Source: JBDIAR01 sp039812545 (lineage in GTDB: Bacteria > Actinomycetota > Actinomycetes > Actinomycetales > Dermatophilaceae). Taken from it: DNA of 28,836 nt. Position 1 is the stretch's first letter. The number at the start of each line of letters is the position of its first letter. The notes beneath the pieces are model-generated. The model made no database searches. It saw only the letters and a program-made list of their open reading frames with translations, and had not been told where the DNA came from. Shown in pieces: positions 13,761 through 22,366 of the stretch. A program made the position numbers and the translations under genes. Location: the NCBI GenBank assembly GCA_039812545.1, contig JBDIAR010000016.1:1-28836 (forward strand). Direction: 5' to 3'.

Positions 13761-15050
13761 TCAGTGCGCTGCGCCCTGGTCGGCGAGACGCCTCGCGACC
13801 ACCGATGGCGGCGGGAGGAGCAGAGCGGCGAGCGCGCATCCGGCATACCCGATCGCGCAGGTGACGGCGGAGGCGACCATCGCGTCGGTGAGCGAGACGA
13901 GGTCGAAACGCCCAGCCCGGCCGAAGAAGACGACCCCGACGACGGCGACCCCCAGGGCGGCACCGAGCTGCTGGGCCATGCCATAGGTTCCGCTCGCCGA
14001 GCCGGCCTCGCGCACGTCGACGGTGGCCAGAGCCACGTCGACGGGGGGGACGACGAGGAGCCCGAGCCCGAGTCCGCAGAGTGCCATCGGCGCCAGGAGA
14101 GTATGCCAATTCATCGTCGCCGGCGCGGCGTCGACCATCTGTGCGGCCCACAGGGTGCCCACGGCCAATAGGACCGCTCCGCCCCCGACGAGCTGCTTGC
14201 CGAGGCGTGCGGTGAGGGCGACCGCGGCACCGCTGCCGACGAAGGCCGCGATCGAGAAGGGGAGTAGTGAGAGCCCGGCGTCCCAGGCGCTGAACCCACG
14301 ACCGGCCTGGAGGTAGATCATCAGGGCGAAGAAGAACCCGGCCATCGAACCCTGGAAGATTCCCTGTGTCAGCAGTCCCGCGCTGAAGCCCCGGTTGGCG
14401 AACAGATGCGGGGGTACCAGCGGGTCGCGTCGCAGCCTCTCGAGTCGCCGCTGGTACGCGAACCAGACCAGGAGCAGGACGGGACCGACGACGAGGGCGG
14501 CCCACGCCCCGGCGTCCCAGTCGCGCTCAGGGCCCTCTACGAGTCCCACGACGATGGAACCGACGCCGGTCGTCGCCAGGACCGCTCCGAGAAGATCGAG
14601 GTGAGGCCGCGAAGCCGAGCGGGTGTCTGGCACCCAGACCAGTGCGGCGATCGCGAGGGCGATGCCGATCGGGACGTTAATCATGAAGATCGCCCGCCAT
14701 CCCAGGCCGAACGCGTCGTGCGTGACGAGCCAGCCGCCGAGGAGCGGCCCGATGACGGCGGCCAGCCCGGCGACGGCACCGATGACCCCGTAGATCGGTG
14801 CGCGTTCGGCCGGCGCGTAGAGCGACTGCACGCTCGCCAGCACCTGGGGCATCATCAGCGCCGCCGAGACGCCCTGCAGCGCCCGCGCCACGACGAGGAT
14901 GTCCGGGCTACCCGTCATCGCCGCCACAAGTGACGTGGCCGCGAACATGACGACACCGACGACGAATACGCGCTTGCGCCCGACGATGTCCCCGAGCCGA
15001 CCTGCTGTGATGAGAACTGCGGCGAAGCCGAGGGTGTATGCGCCGACCAC
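13761..15050 (-). CDS. DHA2-type MFS drug exporter, N-terminally truncated
   Basis: From the GTG at 15050 the protein has 429 residues and many membrane segments, including the MFS loop motif GRLGDIVGRKRVFVVG and motif-C-like GAVAGLAAVIGPLLGGWL, as in EmrB/QacA exporters. Recognisable sequence continues upstream without a start codon: VNVALPAIRTDLDATPAHLE is in frame up to about 15113. The part that should precede it (the cytoplasmic N-terminus and most of helix 1 ending in D-x-TIVNVALP) is absent and replaced by unrelated sequence. The exporter has thus lost roughly 40 residues and is probably inactive, though reinitiation at 15050 could give a partial protein. It converges with the MDR gene, with 52 bases between them. 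Confidence 0.8.
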   Translation of the reverse strand: MVGAYTLGFAAVLITAGRLGDIVGRKRVFVVGVVMFAATSLVAAMTGSPDILVVARALQGVSAALMMPQVLASVQSLYAPAERAPIYGVIGAVAGLAAVIGPLLGGWLVTHDAFGLGWRAIFMINVPIGIALAIAALVWVPDTRSASRPHLDLLGAVLATTGVGSIVVGLVEGPERDWDAGAWAALVVGPVLLLVWFAYQRRLERLRRDPLVPPHLFANRGFSAGLLTQGIFQGSMAGFFFALMIYLQAGRGFSAWDAGLSLLPFSIAAFVGSGAAVALTARLGKQLVGGGAVLLAVGTLWAAQMVDAAPATMNWHTLLAPMALCGLGLGLLVVPPVDVALATVDVREAGSASGTYGMAQQLGAALGVAVVGVVFFGRAGRFDLVSLTDAMVASAVTCAIGYAGCALAALLLPPPSVVARRLADQGAAH

Positions 15051-15118
15051 CCATTCCAGGTGGGCGGGCGTGGCGTCGAGATCGGTGCGGATCGCCGGGA
15101 GGGCGACGTTGACTCGTC

Positions 15119-15370
15119 GTGCGCGATCGCCTCGGCCGAAAGCTCTGGCGCAAGGCCGAGCGAGAAGTGATCGTGGTGCCGATGTCGACGCTGCGACCCG
15201 TTGTGGAACCCGTGGCCGAACGGGACACCGACGGCGCGCTGGTGATCCGCGCGGACCCGCCGCCGCGGACGGTCGTGGATTTCGTGAAGTCGCTGCGCGC
15301 GACCGGGGAGCCGGTTGCGGCGATCCGTTTCGACGAGGTGCTCGACCGCGAACTGCTCCCCGGACCCTGA
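15119..15370 (+). CDS. Hypothetical ORF, possibly the 3' end of a truncated gene
   Basis: The frame from GTG 15119 encodes 83 residues (VRDRLGRKLWRKAEREVIVV at the start, VVDFVKSLRATGEPVAAIRF later). Third positions are mostly G/C, so it looks coding, but I recognise no family. An in-frame stop lies at 15110-15112, just before the point where homology of the exporter on the other strand ends (about 15113), and there is no well-placed ribosome-binding site. This suggests that the frame is the 3' remnant of a longer gene joined to the exporter by a deletion or rearrangement. It could instead be a complete small gene of unknown function. It converges with jetD. Confidence 0.4.
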   Translation: MRDRLGRKLWRKAEREVIVVPMSTLRPVVEPVAERDTDGALVIRADPPPRTVVDFVKSLRATGEPVAAIRFDEVLDRELLPGP

Positions 15371-15378
15371 ACCCGCCC

Positions 15379-15411
15379 GGCGGGCAAAGGGATACGCAGC
15401 TCAGGCCCGCC
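15379..15411. terminator. Possible bidirectional stem-loop between convergent genes
   Basis: GGCGGGC (15379-15385) and GCCCGCC (15405-15411) can pair as a 7-bp stem with a 19-base loop in the 51-base gap between the 15119 ORF and jetD. No T-tract is present, so termination is only a possibility. Confidence 0.25.
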
Positions 15412-15421
15412 GACGGAGCCG

Positions 15422-16657
15422 CTACCGATCCGCCCAGTCCATCGCCGCGATCGCGTAACCCCAGTCGATTCGCTCCTGTTCGAGGCGGACCGCCGGGGCG
15501 TACACGTCCTCGACGAGGTCCGCATAGAGCGACTGTTCCTCGCCGGTGAGGTGGTCGAGCCGGGCCCGGGTCGGAGTCCCCTCACGTCCCCACCGATCGC
15601 GATGGGCGAGCAGGGTCGTCCGGTCCATCAAGACCGATTCCACCCGAACCGGCCCGGTCCGGCTCAGCTGGCCGCGCAGCATGCTGAGGATCGCGAAACC
15701 GTGCGTGTCGAGATCGCCGGCGTAGCTGACCCGGGAGGCCGACCCGATCCACGGATAGCGGCCGAGCCGCGCGACGGCATACCCCGAGCCCCAGATGACG
15801 ACGCCGTCGGCCGGCACGGGCACGGACAGATAGGTGACGAGGTTCTCGATGATGACGACGTGCCGCACGCCGACGCGCAGGCGCGCCAACTCCCCGGCTC
15901 GCCACGCCACCTCCGACACCCCGCGCGGCAGACCCGCAAAGCCCTCGCCGCAGCGCACGTGAATCAGCGGCACGGGTTCGGCGAACCCGTACCGCGGCGC
16001 GAACCCCGCGCCCCGGGTATGCCGGGCATCCACTCGCTCGGGTGGCAGCAGCTCGTCGAGCAGACCCGCCAGGACGCCGCAGTGGCGTTCGACGAACTTG
16101 GTGTCCACCCCCGGCACATCGATCTGGCGCAGGTAGCGTCCTTGCCCGCCCGAGGACGCGAGCCAGCGCGCCGCCGCCAACAGCCGATCCCATTGCGCCG
16201 CAAGCGGAATGACGCTGAGCGGATGACGCGCCACCCAGTCGACCAGCTCAGGCGCCCGCACCCGGGTCGACGCCACCACGTCATCAAGGGCCTGTACCTC
16301 AGCGGCCACGCCGAGCAGGCGCCACGCAGCGGCATACGTGTCCACGCGGGCCCGGGCCGGCAGCTCGTTGCGTCCCACGAGCCGGCCACCGATGGCCCTG
16401 GTGTCCAACGTGAAAGCCCGCCCGCCGGCCGAACCCTTCTCCAGCTCCGCCTTCCACGAGCGCACCCGCGCCAGCTCCGCGCCCACCTCCCCGGCCCGCG
16501 GACCGCGCAACGGAATCTCGATGAGGGGGCAGTCTTCGCCGCGCACGTATGCCGTGGGCAGGCCACCATCGCTCCAGCGTCGACGCACCTTGGCCCGGAT
16601 GTCCTCGACTGTGGTCCACGCCCGCGGGCCGGCGCGCGCCGGCTCGACTTCGCTCAC
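15422..16657 (-). CDS. jetD: JetD, Wadjet type I Topo VI-like nuclease (DUF3322-DUF2220)
   Basis: From the GTG at 16657, which overlaps the jetC stop (GTGA), the protein has 411 residues. The N-terminal half matches DUF3322 (TTVEDIRAKVRRRWSDGGLP near the start). The C-terminal half is the Toprim-like DUF2220 domain with VVIIENLVTYLSVP near residue 265, whose glutamate is the first metal ligand, and SYAGDLDTHGF near 310, the D-x-D metal pair. JetD is the subunit that cuts the DNA loop extruded by JetABC, and all residues I can check are present. A longer frame to 17044 only shadows jetC and was rejected. Last gene of the operon; codon use matches the other jet genes. Confidence 0.93.
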   Translation of the reverse strand: MSEVEPARAGPRAWTTVEDIRAKVRRRWSDGGLPTAYVRGEDCPLIEIPLRGPRAGEVGAELARVRSWKAELEKGSAGGRAFTLDTRAIGGRLVGRNELPARARVDTYAAAWRLLGVAAEVQALDDVVASTRVRAPELVDWVARHPLSVIPLAAQWDRLLAAARWLASSGGQGRYLRQIDVPGVDTKFVERHCGVLAGLLDELLPPERVDARHTRGAGFAPRYGFAEPVPLIHVRCGEGFAGLPRGVSEVAWRAGELARLRVGVRHVVIIENLVTYLSVPVPADGVVIWGSGYAVARLGRYPWIGSASRVSYAGDLDTHGFAILSMLRGQLSRTGPVRVESVLMDRTTLLAHRDRWGREGTPTRARLDHLTGEEQSLYADLVEDVYAPAVRLEQERIDWGYAIAAMDWADR

Positions 16658-19600
16658 GAGGCACCAGCCGCGGCGCCGACGTGCGCATCTCGTCGAGCCC
16701 GGAAGTCCTCGATCGTCAGGGTCTGCAACCGCGACCGCTCCCCGGTGGGATTGTCGACGAACCCGACCGCCCGCACATACGGCTCGATGACGTGCACCTT
16801 CTGCAGCGGCGTCACGATCAGCAGTTGGAGCCCGAGCTTGGCGAACAGCCGCAGGGCATACCGCGTCGAGGCGTCCGAACCCCGGCCGAACGCCTCGTCG
16901 ATGACGACGAACCGGAAGTCCCGCGACACCGACACCCCCCACTGCAGCTTGAACTGGTAGGCCAGCGACGCCGCGAGAATCGTGTAGGCCAGCTTCTCTT
17001 TCTGGCCCCCCGACTTGCCGTCCGAGTCGGTGTAGTGCTCCCACTCCTCACCGCTTTCCCGCCAGCGTTCCGAGGCGGCGAAGACGTACCAGTTGCGCAC
17101 GTCGGTGACCAACGAGGTCCACCGTCGATCGGCGTCGGCGCTGCCCTCACGCCCCCGGAACCGTTCGAGGATCGCCTTGACCCGCAGGAACCGCCCCTCG
17201 GAGTACTGGTCGTCCTCGACGAGCGCGTCGTCGGTGCAGGCCCGCAGGTCTTCGCGGAACGCCTTGACCTCCTGGTTGAGCGTCGGGGTGTGGATGAGCT
17301 GGATGTGCCGGTCCGGGTTGTACTCGATCGCCCGCAGCGACTCGTTGATCTCGGCGATCCGTTCCTTGATCTGGGTCGAGCCGCGTTCCAGCCAGCCGTG
17401 AAATCCGGCGATGTCGTTGATCGTGTTGGTGTTGAGCTGCCGCTTGAACTCGGATTCGAACCGCGGCAGGTCGTCGCCGGCGATCCGATCACGCAGGTCC
17501 CGGTACTCGCCGATGGCCGCCAGGCTCGCATCCATCTCGACGGTTTCGGTCGGCCACTCCGCCCGGAACCGTCCCATCAGCGCGATGATCCGCTCACCGA
17601 CCCGCTTCTGTTTCTCGCCCGACTCCGTCAACCGCAACGTCACCCGGTCTCGCTGGGTGCGCTCTCGCTGGTCGCAATCGGCCACCGAGTCCGGCATACC
17701 GGCTTCTGCGTCGAGAGCCGGGTATGCCGTGCGCAGCCGGATCAGGTCCGCCTCGCCGGTGCTCGTCGTCACCTTCTCGGCGACCGCCGCGTCGCGTTCG
17801 ATGCTCGCCGCCCGCTCGCGCAACCCGCCCGCCTTGCTCGTCAACGACTCGACGGCGCCGCGTGCTCGGGCCAGGTCGGCCTCGGTGTCGGCGAGGCGCC
17901 GGGAGATCGTGGCGAGTTGTTCGTTGCCCGAGGCCAGTTCGGTGCGCTCGGCCTCGTGCCGTGCGACAGCGGCGGCGCTGGAGCGCCAATCCAGATCGGA
18001 CCACGCGGCATACTCGCCGAGTTTGTCCAGACAGCTCTTCTGGTCGGTCAAGGCGCTGCGTCGGCGGGTCAACTCCTCGACCTGGCCGGCGATGGCGTTG
18101 AGCTCCTGTTGCACGGCTCGGCCCTGGGCCAGTAGAGCGTCGACCTTCTCGGCGTTCGACCACCCGAGGACCCACCGCGTGCGGTCGTCGACGAGGTACC
18201 GGTCGTCCTTCTCGCCGCGTCCCGAACCCGCCTTGACCAGTCCGTTGCGGGTCACGGCCCGTTGGTGTCTGGCCAGATCGGCCACCGATGCGACACAGAC
18301 GTGGTCGGCCCGCCGATCCAGTTCGCGCTCGATCCACTCGGCGAACGGCCCGGGCTTGATCTCCAGCAGGTCGGCGAGCAGCTGCTCGTCGCCCAACGGA
18401 GGCGCGGAGCGGGTGACCCGCGGGCTGACCCGGTAGAAGACGAGTCGCCCGCCGAGGTGGTTGGCGTCGATCCACCGCGACGCCTCGTCGTGCCGATCGG
18501 CCGGCACGAGAACCGAGAGGGCAAAGCCGCGCAGCACGCGTTCGGCGGCGCCCTGCCACTGGGCGTACTCGGGCCGGACCTGGATGAGTTCACCGGCAAA
18601 GGGCAGGTCGCTCTCGTCCATCCGCAGCGCCTGCGCCAGGGCCGTGCGGATCCGCAGACTCGTCTCGTCGATGTTCGACTGGCGCCCCTGCAAGGTCCGC
18701 AGATATCGCGAGATCCGTTCGCCGGCCTCGGTGGCCCGTCGCCGATCCACGGCCACCTCGGTCAACCGGTTCGCGGTCGCGTCCAGGTCACCGGCCAGGG
18801 ACTCGCGACGCTCCTCGGCGAGGACGAGGGCTCGGGCAAAGGATGCCGCGTCCTCGACCGACGGCAACCCGGCCTCGGCGAGCAATTCCGTATGCCGTCT
18901 CGCCCGGTGGCTGCGTTCGTCGCGCCGCTTGGTCTCCTCGACGACGAGGCGGTCGAGCTCGGCGAGGCGGGCACCGCCGGCGCCGTCCCGCTCCCGTAGC
19001 AGGGCGTCGCGGGTGACCTCCAGTTCGTCGCGCACGGCGGCCGCCTCGTCCTGCTCCGCCCTCACAGCGGTCAGGGCCGCGTGGGCCGCGGCGAGGTCCG
19101 TCCGTAGCAGCGTCACCTTGTGCTCGGCGGCCCAGAGGGGCAGGGCCTCCTGCTGCAGCCGGTCGGCGGCCATGGCCGCACCGTGCTGGTCGTGCTTGAC
19201 GCCCTCCTGGAGGAGGGGTTCGAGCTGGGCGAGCTGGTCCCGGGCCCGGCGCACGGCGTCGTGAGCTCGGGTGAGGTCCTCGAAGTGGTTGACGAGGGAG
19301 TCGATCCGGCCGGCGAGATCCGCCCCTTCGAGCATGTGACTGCGCACGAAGTCGGTGAGATTTCCGACCGACTTCATCGAGATCGTCTGGTGGAGCAGTT
19401 CGAGGGCCTGCAGGGACTGGATCCCGAGCAGCCGCCGGGACCGCGTGCCGTACTCGGGGAAGTGGTCCGAAACGAGCGCACCCGCAGCCCGCAACCGGCG
19501 TTTGAGGCCGCCGATGTCCGCGCCGAAGTCGCCGAAGTGGTCGGTGATTGTCAGGGCCTGCTCGGCGACGACGAAGAAACGCTGCGGCTGGGCGCTGGTG

Positions 19601-20037
19601 TCCCGGGTCCAGAACACCTGGGCCAGCGTGACGTGGGCGTCGTGACCGACGTTGGTGAACACGCCGAGGACGACGGAGTAGTGCCGGTGGTCGCGCAGGC
19701 CGACGGGGCGAGAGGTGCCCGTCGACTCGACTCCCTCCGACTTGTAGTGGCCGAGCACGTAGGACCGCAGCGAGCGCTCTCGGGTGTCCGCCCCGGCGGC
19801 CTTGTTGTAGTTGATCTTGTTGGCCGGCAGGAGCAGGGTGGTCACGGCGTCGACGAGCGTCGACTTGCCGGAGCCGATGTCACCGGTGAGGAGGGTGTTC
19901 TCCCCGTCCAGGTGTAGCCGGTGGACCCGCCCGTCGAAGGTGCCCCAGTTGAACACCTCTAGCCGGTCGAGCCGGAAGCCGGGTTTGCTGTCCGGCGCCA
20001 CCTCGAGATCCAGCGTGGAGAAGAGTGCGTCAGTCAC
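16654..20037 (-). CDS. jetC: JetC, Wadjet type I SMC-like ATPase (MukB-like)
   Basis: From the GTG at 20037 the protein has 1127 residues, usual for this family. The N-terminal head carries FNWGTFDGRVHRLHLDGENT and Walker A GDIGSGKST (residues 52-60). Two long coiled-coil arms rich in E, R, L and A surround a central hinge-like segment. The C-terminal head has the ABC signature SGGQKEKLAYTIL (about residue 1009) and Walker B FVVIDEAFGRG (about 1040), with the catalytic glutamate in DE. Like MukB it should dimerise and extrude DNA with JetA and JetB. The start overlaps the jetB stop by eight bases (GTGACTGA); the upstream extension to 20130 is a shadow of jetB. Confidence 0.94.
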   Translation of the reverse strand: MTDALFSTLDLEVAPDSKPGFRLDRLEVFNWGTFDGRVHRLHLDGENTLLTGDIGSGKSTLVDAVTTLLLPANKINYNKAAGADTRERSLRSYVLGHYKSEGVESTGTSRPVGLRDHRHYSVVLGVFTNVGHDAHVTLAQVFWTRDTSAQPQRFFVVAEQALTITDHFGDFGADIGGLKRRLRAAGALVSDHFPEYGTRSRRLLGIQSLQALELLHQTISMKSVGNLTDFVRSHMLEGADLAGRIDSLVNHFEDLTRAHDAVRRARDQLAQLEPLLQEGVKHDQHGAAMAADRLQQEALPLWAAEHKVTLLRTDLAAAHAALTAVRAEQDEAAAVRDELEVTRDALLRERDGAGGARLAELDRLVVEETKRRDERSHRARRHTELLAEAGLPSVEDAASFARALVLAEERRESLAGDLDATANRLTEVAVDRRRATEAGERISRYLRTLQGRQSNIDETSLRIRTALAQALRMDESDLPFAGELIQVRPEYAQWQGAAERVLRGFALSVLVPADRHDEASRWIDANHLGGRLVFYRVSPRVTRSAPPLGDEQLLADLLEIKPGPFAEWIERELDRRADHVCVASVADLARHQRAVTRNGLVKAGSGRGEKDDRYLVDDRTRWVLGWSNAEKVDALLAQGRAVQQELNAIAGQVEELTRRRSALTDQKSCLDKLGEYAAWSDLDWRSSAAAVARHEAERTELASGNEQLATISRRLADTEADLARARGAVESLTSKAGGLRERAASIERDAAVAEKVTTSTGEADLIRLRTAYPALDAEAGMPDSVADCDQRERTQRDRVTLRLTESGEKQKRVGERIIALMGRFRAEWPTETVEMDASLAAIGEYRDLRDRIAGDDLPRFESEFKRQLNTNTINDIAGFHGWLERGSTQIKERIAEINESLRAIEYNPDRHIQLIHTPTLNQEVKAFREDLRACTDDALVEDDQYSEGRFLRVKAILERFRGREGSADADRRWTSLVTDVRNWYVFAASERWRESGEEWEHYTDSDGKSGGQKEKLAYTILAASLAYQFKLQWGVSVSRDFRFVVIDEAFGRGSDASTRYALRLFAKLGLQLLIVTPLQKVHVIEPYVRAVGFVDNPTGERSRLQTLTIEDFRARRDAHVGAAAGAS

Positions 20038-20704
20038 CGGCGTCCTCCTCAGTCGACTCCACCGGCCCATTCGAGTCGCCGGGGCGACCCAGGGCCACGG
20101 CATACTCGCGCAGCCGGGCGTCGAACTCACCGAGCCATTGCGCGTCGACGAAGGCCTTGAGGATGCGGCGTACCTCCCACTCGGACGGTCGCCCCGACAA
20201 GGGCCGGAGGAAGCCGAGGTCGACGACCTTGGCGATCGTGCGATCGATCTGGTCGAGCACGCGAGCCTCGTTGGTCGACTCGGCGAGGAAGGTGCGCAAC
20301 TCGTCGACGATGCGGTCCCGGGAGACGACCAGGAGCCCCTCGCCGCTGGTGGCGTCGAACTCGGCCATCGCCTTGCGCAGCAGGGCCAGCAGGAGACTCA
20401 CCTGGAGGGACAACCGATGGCGTGGCACGAGCCGTGGCAACGCCGACTCGCCGTCCTCCGGAGCGGACCGGAGATAGGCATACCCCTCGGCCTCGTCGAT
20501 GACGAGGGAGAGCCCGAGCACCCCGACGTGGTCGCGCAACTGGTGTTGGAGCCGCAGCACATGACGCCAGGTGAGTTCGTTGGCGTCCCGGTAGACGACG
20601 CCCTTCATCAAGGCGATGGCCGCCACGGACAGCGGCGGCGCCTCGTCCGGGGAGGTGGCCTGGACCGTTGCGGCACTGGTCGGGTTCGGGTCAGGGGGTG
20701 GCAT
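20030..20704 (-). CDS. jetB: JetB, Wadjet type I KITE-like subunit (DUF4194)
   Basis: The 224-residue protein (ATG at 20704) matches DUF4194: after a disordered 25-residue leader comes LMKGVVYRDANELTWRHVLR, then LSLVIDEAEGYAYLRSAPED, a winged-helix pattern, and later LVVSRDRIVDELRTFL and FLRPLSGRPSEWEVRRILKA. It corresponds to MukE and bridges the kleisin JetA to the complex. Its start lies inside the end of jetA (14-base overlap) and its stop inside the start of jetC (8-base overlap), so stoichiometry is probably set by translational coupling. The acidic tail (PVESTEEDAGD) is likely flexible. Confidence 0.92.
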   Translation of the reverse strand: MPPPDPNPTSAATVQATSPDEAPPLSVAAIALMKGVVYRDANELTWRHVLRLQHQLRDHVGVLGLSLVIDEAEGYAYLRSAPEDGESALPRLVPRHRLSLQVSLLLALLRKAMAEFDATSGEGLLVVSRDRIVDELRTFLAESTNEARVLDQIDRTIAKVVDLGFLRPLSGRPSEWEVRRILKAFVDAQWLGEFDARLREYAVALGRPGDSNGPVESTEEDAGD

Positions 20705-22235
20705 CGGGGGTCCTCGCGAGGCGACGTTGACGAACGAAGGAGGCGCGCGGCATACGCAGTGATCGAGTTCGGCCCACGGAGTCGACGTAGGGGATCGTCA
20801 CCGGCGAATCCTCGTCGGAGACGACGACCATGTCCCCCTCGTTGACCGCCAGATATCCGACGATCTCGGCCAGGCCCTGTGTCGGCGGGTGCTGCTCGAG
20901 GACCTCTTCCAAGGTGACCTGATCGCGCCCCCGAAGTGCCGAGCGGACCGTGGCCACGAGCAGCGTCATGTCGATGTGGACCTGCTCGAAGAGCGCGGAC
21001 GGATCGAGGTCACCGTCGGCGTCGCTGACCGCGATCTGTCCGAAGTCCGATTCCGGGCTCGGGGTGTGCAGCGGGCGTTCCATCGGCAGGCGAACGCGCG
21101 GGGCCAGGCCGTCGATGGCGAGGTCGAACCCGGCGGCCGGGGCGTCGCGCACAAGGAGCGCCTGGCGTTCGATGGAGCGCAGCAGGTCCATGACCCGGCG
21201 GTTCTCGAGCCACACCTTGTCGTCGAGGAACCTGCGCAGTTGCTCGGAGAGGGCCCGGACGGTCTGCTGTGTGCGTTCGGCGGCGTCCAGCCAGTCGTGA
21301 TGGACGTGGCGCAGCCGCGGGTCGACGTCGATCTCGGAGAGTTCCACGAGCCGGTCGAGCAGCTCGGTCAGCTCGGCCTGACTGGTCCGGGACAGCAGGA
21401 AATCGTGGAACGCCTGGAAACTGCGGCCCTGGTCCGAGGCGGCGATGGCGTGACGGTCGCCGACGAGTTCTTCGAGGAGTTCGCCCTTGGACCCGGCCCA
21501 GGCGGCGATCTTCTCTCGCGCGCCGCGATCCAGGCTCCGGAAGTTCTCCTCGACCTCACGAAAGTCGGCGAGCAGTTCCCGCGCGGTGGTGCTCAGGTGC
21601 TGGTAGCGATCGAGGAGCCCGGCCCGGTCAAGCGCCGGCACGAACCCGGTTTCGGCGCGGGCAATCTCGGCATCGAGGGCCAGCCGCTGCTCGCGCAGCC
21701 TCGCCAGGCGCTTGGCCGGATCGCTCTCCGCGCCGTGGACCATCTGGCGCAGCAGGTCGATGACGGTGTGCAGGCGTGACTCGGTGCCCACGAAGGTGCG
21801 GGAGCGCAGGTCGCACACCCACGCGTAGGCCTTCTCCAGGTCCGAGGTCGCGTCGTAGTGCGCCTCGGTCGTCCCGTCGGGATAGAACTTGCGCAGCCAG
21901 CCCTGCTCGGGTGCCGCCCAGAGGTCGAGATAGCCGCGGGCTGAGCGTCGGTATGCCGGCAGCTGGGGATCGTCGGACGACTCGTCCGGGGTGCCCCCCG
22001 GCGGAGCTGCGGTGGTGTTCGCCGAGGCGGTGACAGCAGAGGCCGCGGCTGCGGCGTTGGCGGCATACAGCAGGTCGTCGACCCTGACGAGCAGGTCGCT
22101 CTCGCTGATGGTCCGCACATTCTCGGCGACGAAGATCTGGCCGAGGACGCCGAGCACCAGCGGCGCGCTGTCGGCGCGCAGCAGTCGCCAGGCCCGTGAG
22201 TTCGCCCTCAGGTAGCTGATCTCGTCATGGTCCAT
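20691..22235 (-). CDS. jetA: JetA, Wadjet type I kleisin-like subunit (DUF3375)
   Basis: I start the gene at the ATG at 22235 (MDHDEISYLRANSRAWRLLR), which matches the DUF3375 N-terminus; the open frame to 22445 is not conserved. The 514-residue protein contains WLRKFYPDGTTEAHYDATSD and RLHTVIDLLRQMVHGAESDP, typical of the N-terminal winged-helix region. A long helical middle follows, then a C-terminal VTIPYVDSVGRTRSLRMPRA. An Ala/Thr-rich insert near residues 55-85 (AANAAAAASAVTASANTTAA) looks like a low-complexity linker special to this protein. JetA corresponds to MukF, linking the two JetC heads. First gene of the operon, with a TAGGCT -10 candidate 36 bases upstream. Confidence 0.93.
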   Translation of the reverse strand: MDHDEISYLRANSRAWRLLRADSAPLVLGVLGQIFVAENVRTISESDLLVRVDDLLYAANAAAAASAVTASANTTAAPPGGTPDESSDDPQLPAYRRSARGYLDLWAAPEQGWLRKFYPDGTTEAHYDATSDLEKAYAWVCDLRSRTFVGTESRLHTVIDLLRQMVHGAESDPAKRLARLREQRLALDAEIARAETGFVPALDRAGLLDRYQHLSTTARELLADFREVEENFRSLDRGAREKIAAWAGSKGELLEELVGDRHAIAASDQGRSFQAFHDFLLSRTSQAELTELLDRLVELSEIDVDPRLRHVHHDWLDAAERTQQTVRALSEQLRRFLDDKVWLENRRVMDLLRSIERQALLVRDAPAAGFDLAIDGLAPRVRLPMERPLHTPSPESDFGQIAVSDADGDLDPSALFEQVHIDMTLLVATVRSALRGRDQVTLEEVLEQHPPTQGLAEIVGYLAVNEGDMVVVSDEDSPVTIPYVDSVGRTRSLRMPRASFVRQRRLARTPDATP

Positions 22236-22270
22236 CGTGTGTCCGTCGTGTCTCCGCAGTCTCCAGCGCG

Positions 22271-22276
22271 AGCCTA
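22271..22276 (-). promoter_or_regulatory. Candidate -10 box of the jetABCD operon
   Basis: On the minus strand TAGGCT, the same hexamer used before the genes at 8343 and 9969, lies 36 bases upstream of the jetA ATG. This gives a short leader of roughly 28 bases containing GGAGAC. No -35 element is evident. The rest of the 131-base gap holds nothing I can assign. Confidence 0.3.
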
Positions 22277-22366
22277 AACGGACCGCGCCCGGGTCGCGCC
22301 GGCTTCTCGTGGAAGGGTACGCAGGGACACCGATAGGCAGCGGGATGCGCCAGGCGGCCGGGCGGC

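Noticed and set aside
15551..16960. 469-residue plus-strand frame antisense to jetD.
   Set aside because: Shadow of a motif-rich gene; no domain, and His/Pro/Arg-rich composition typical of antisense frames in GC-rich DNA.
16549..18135. 528-residue plus-strand frame antisense to jetC.
   Set aside because: Shadow of jetC, which has intact ATPase signatures in its own frame.
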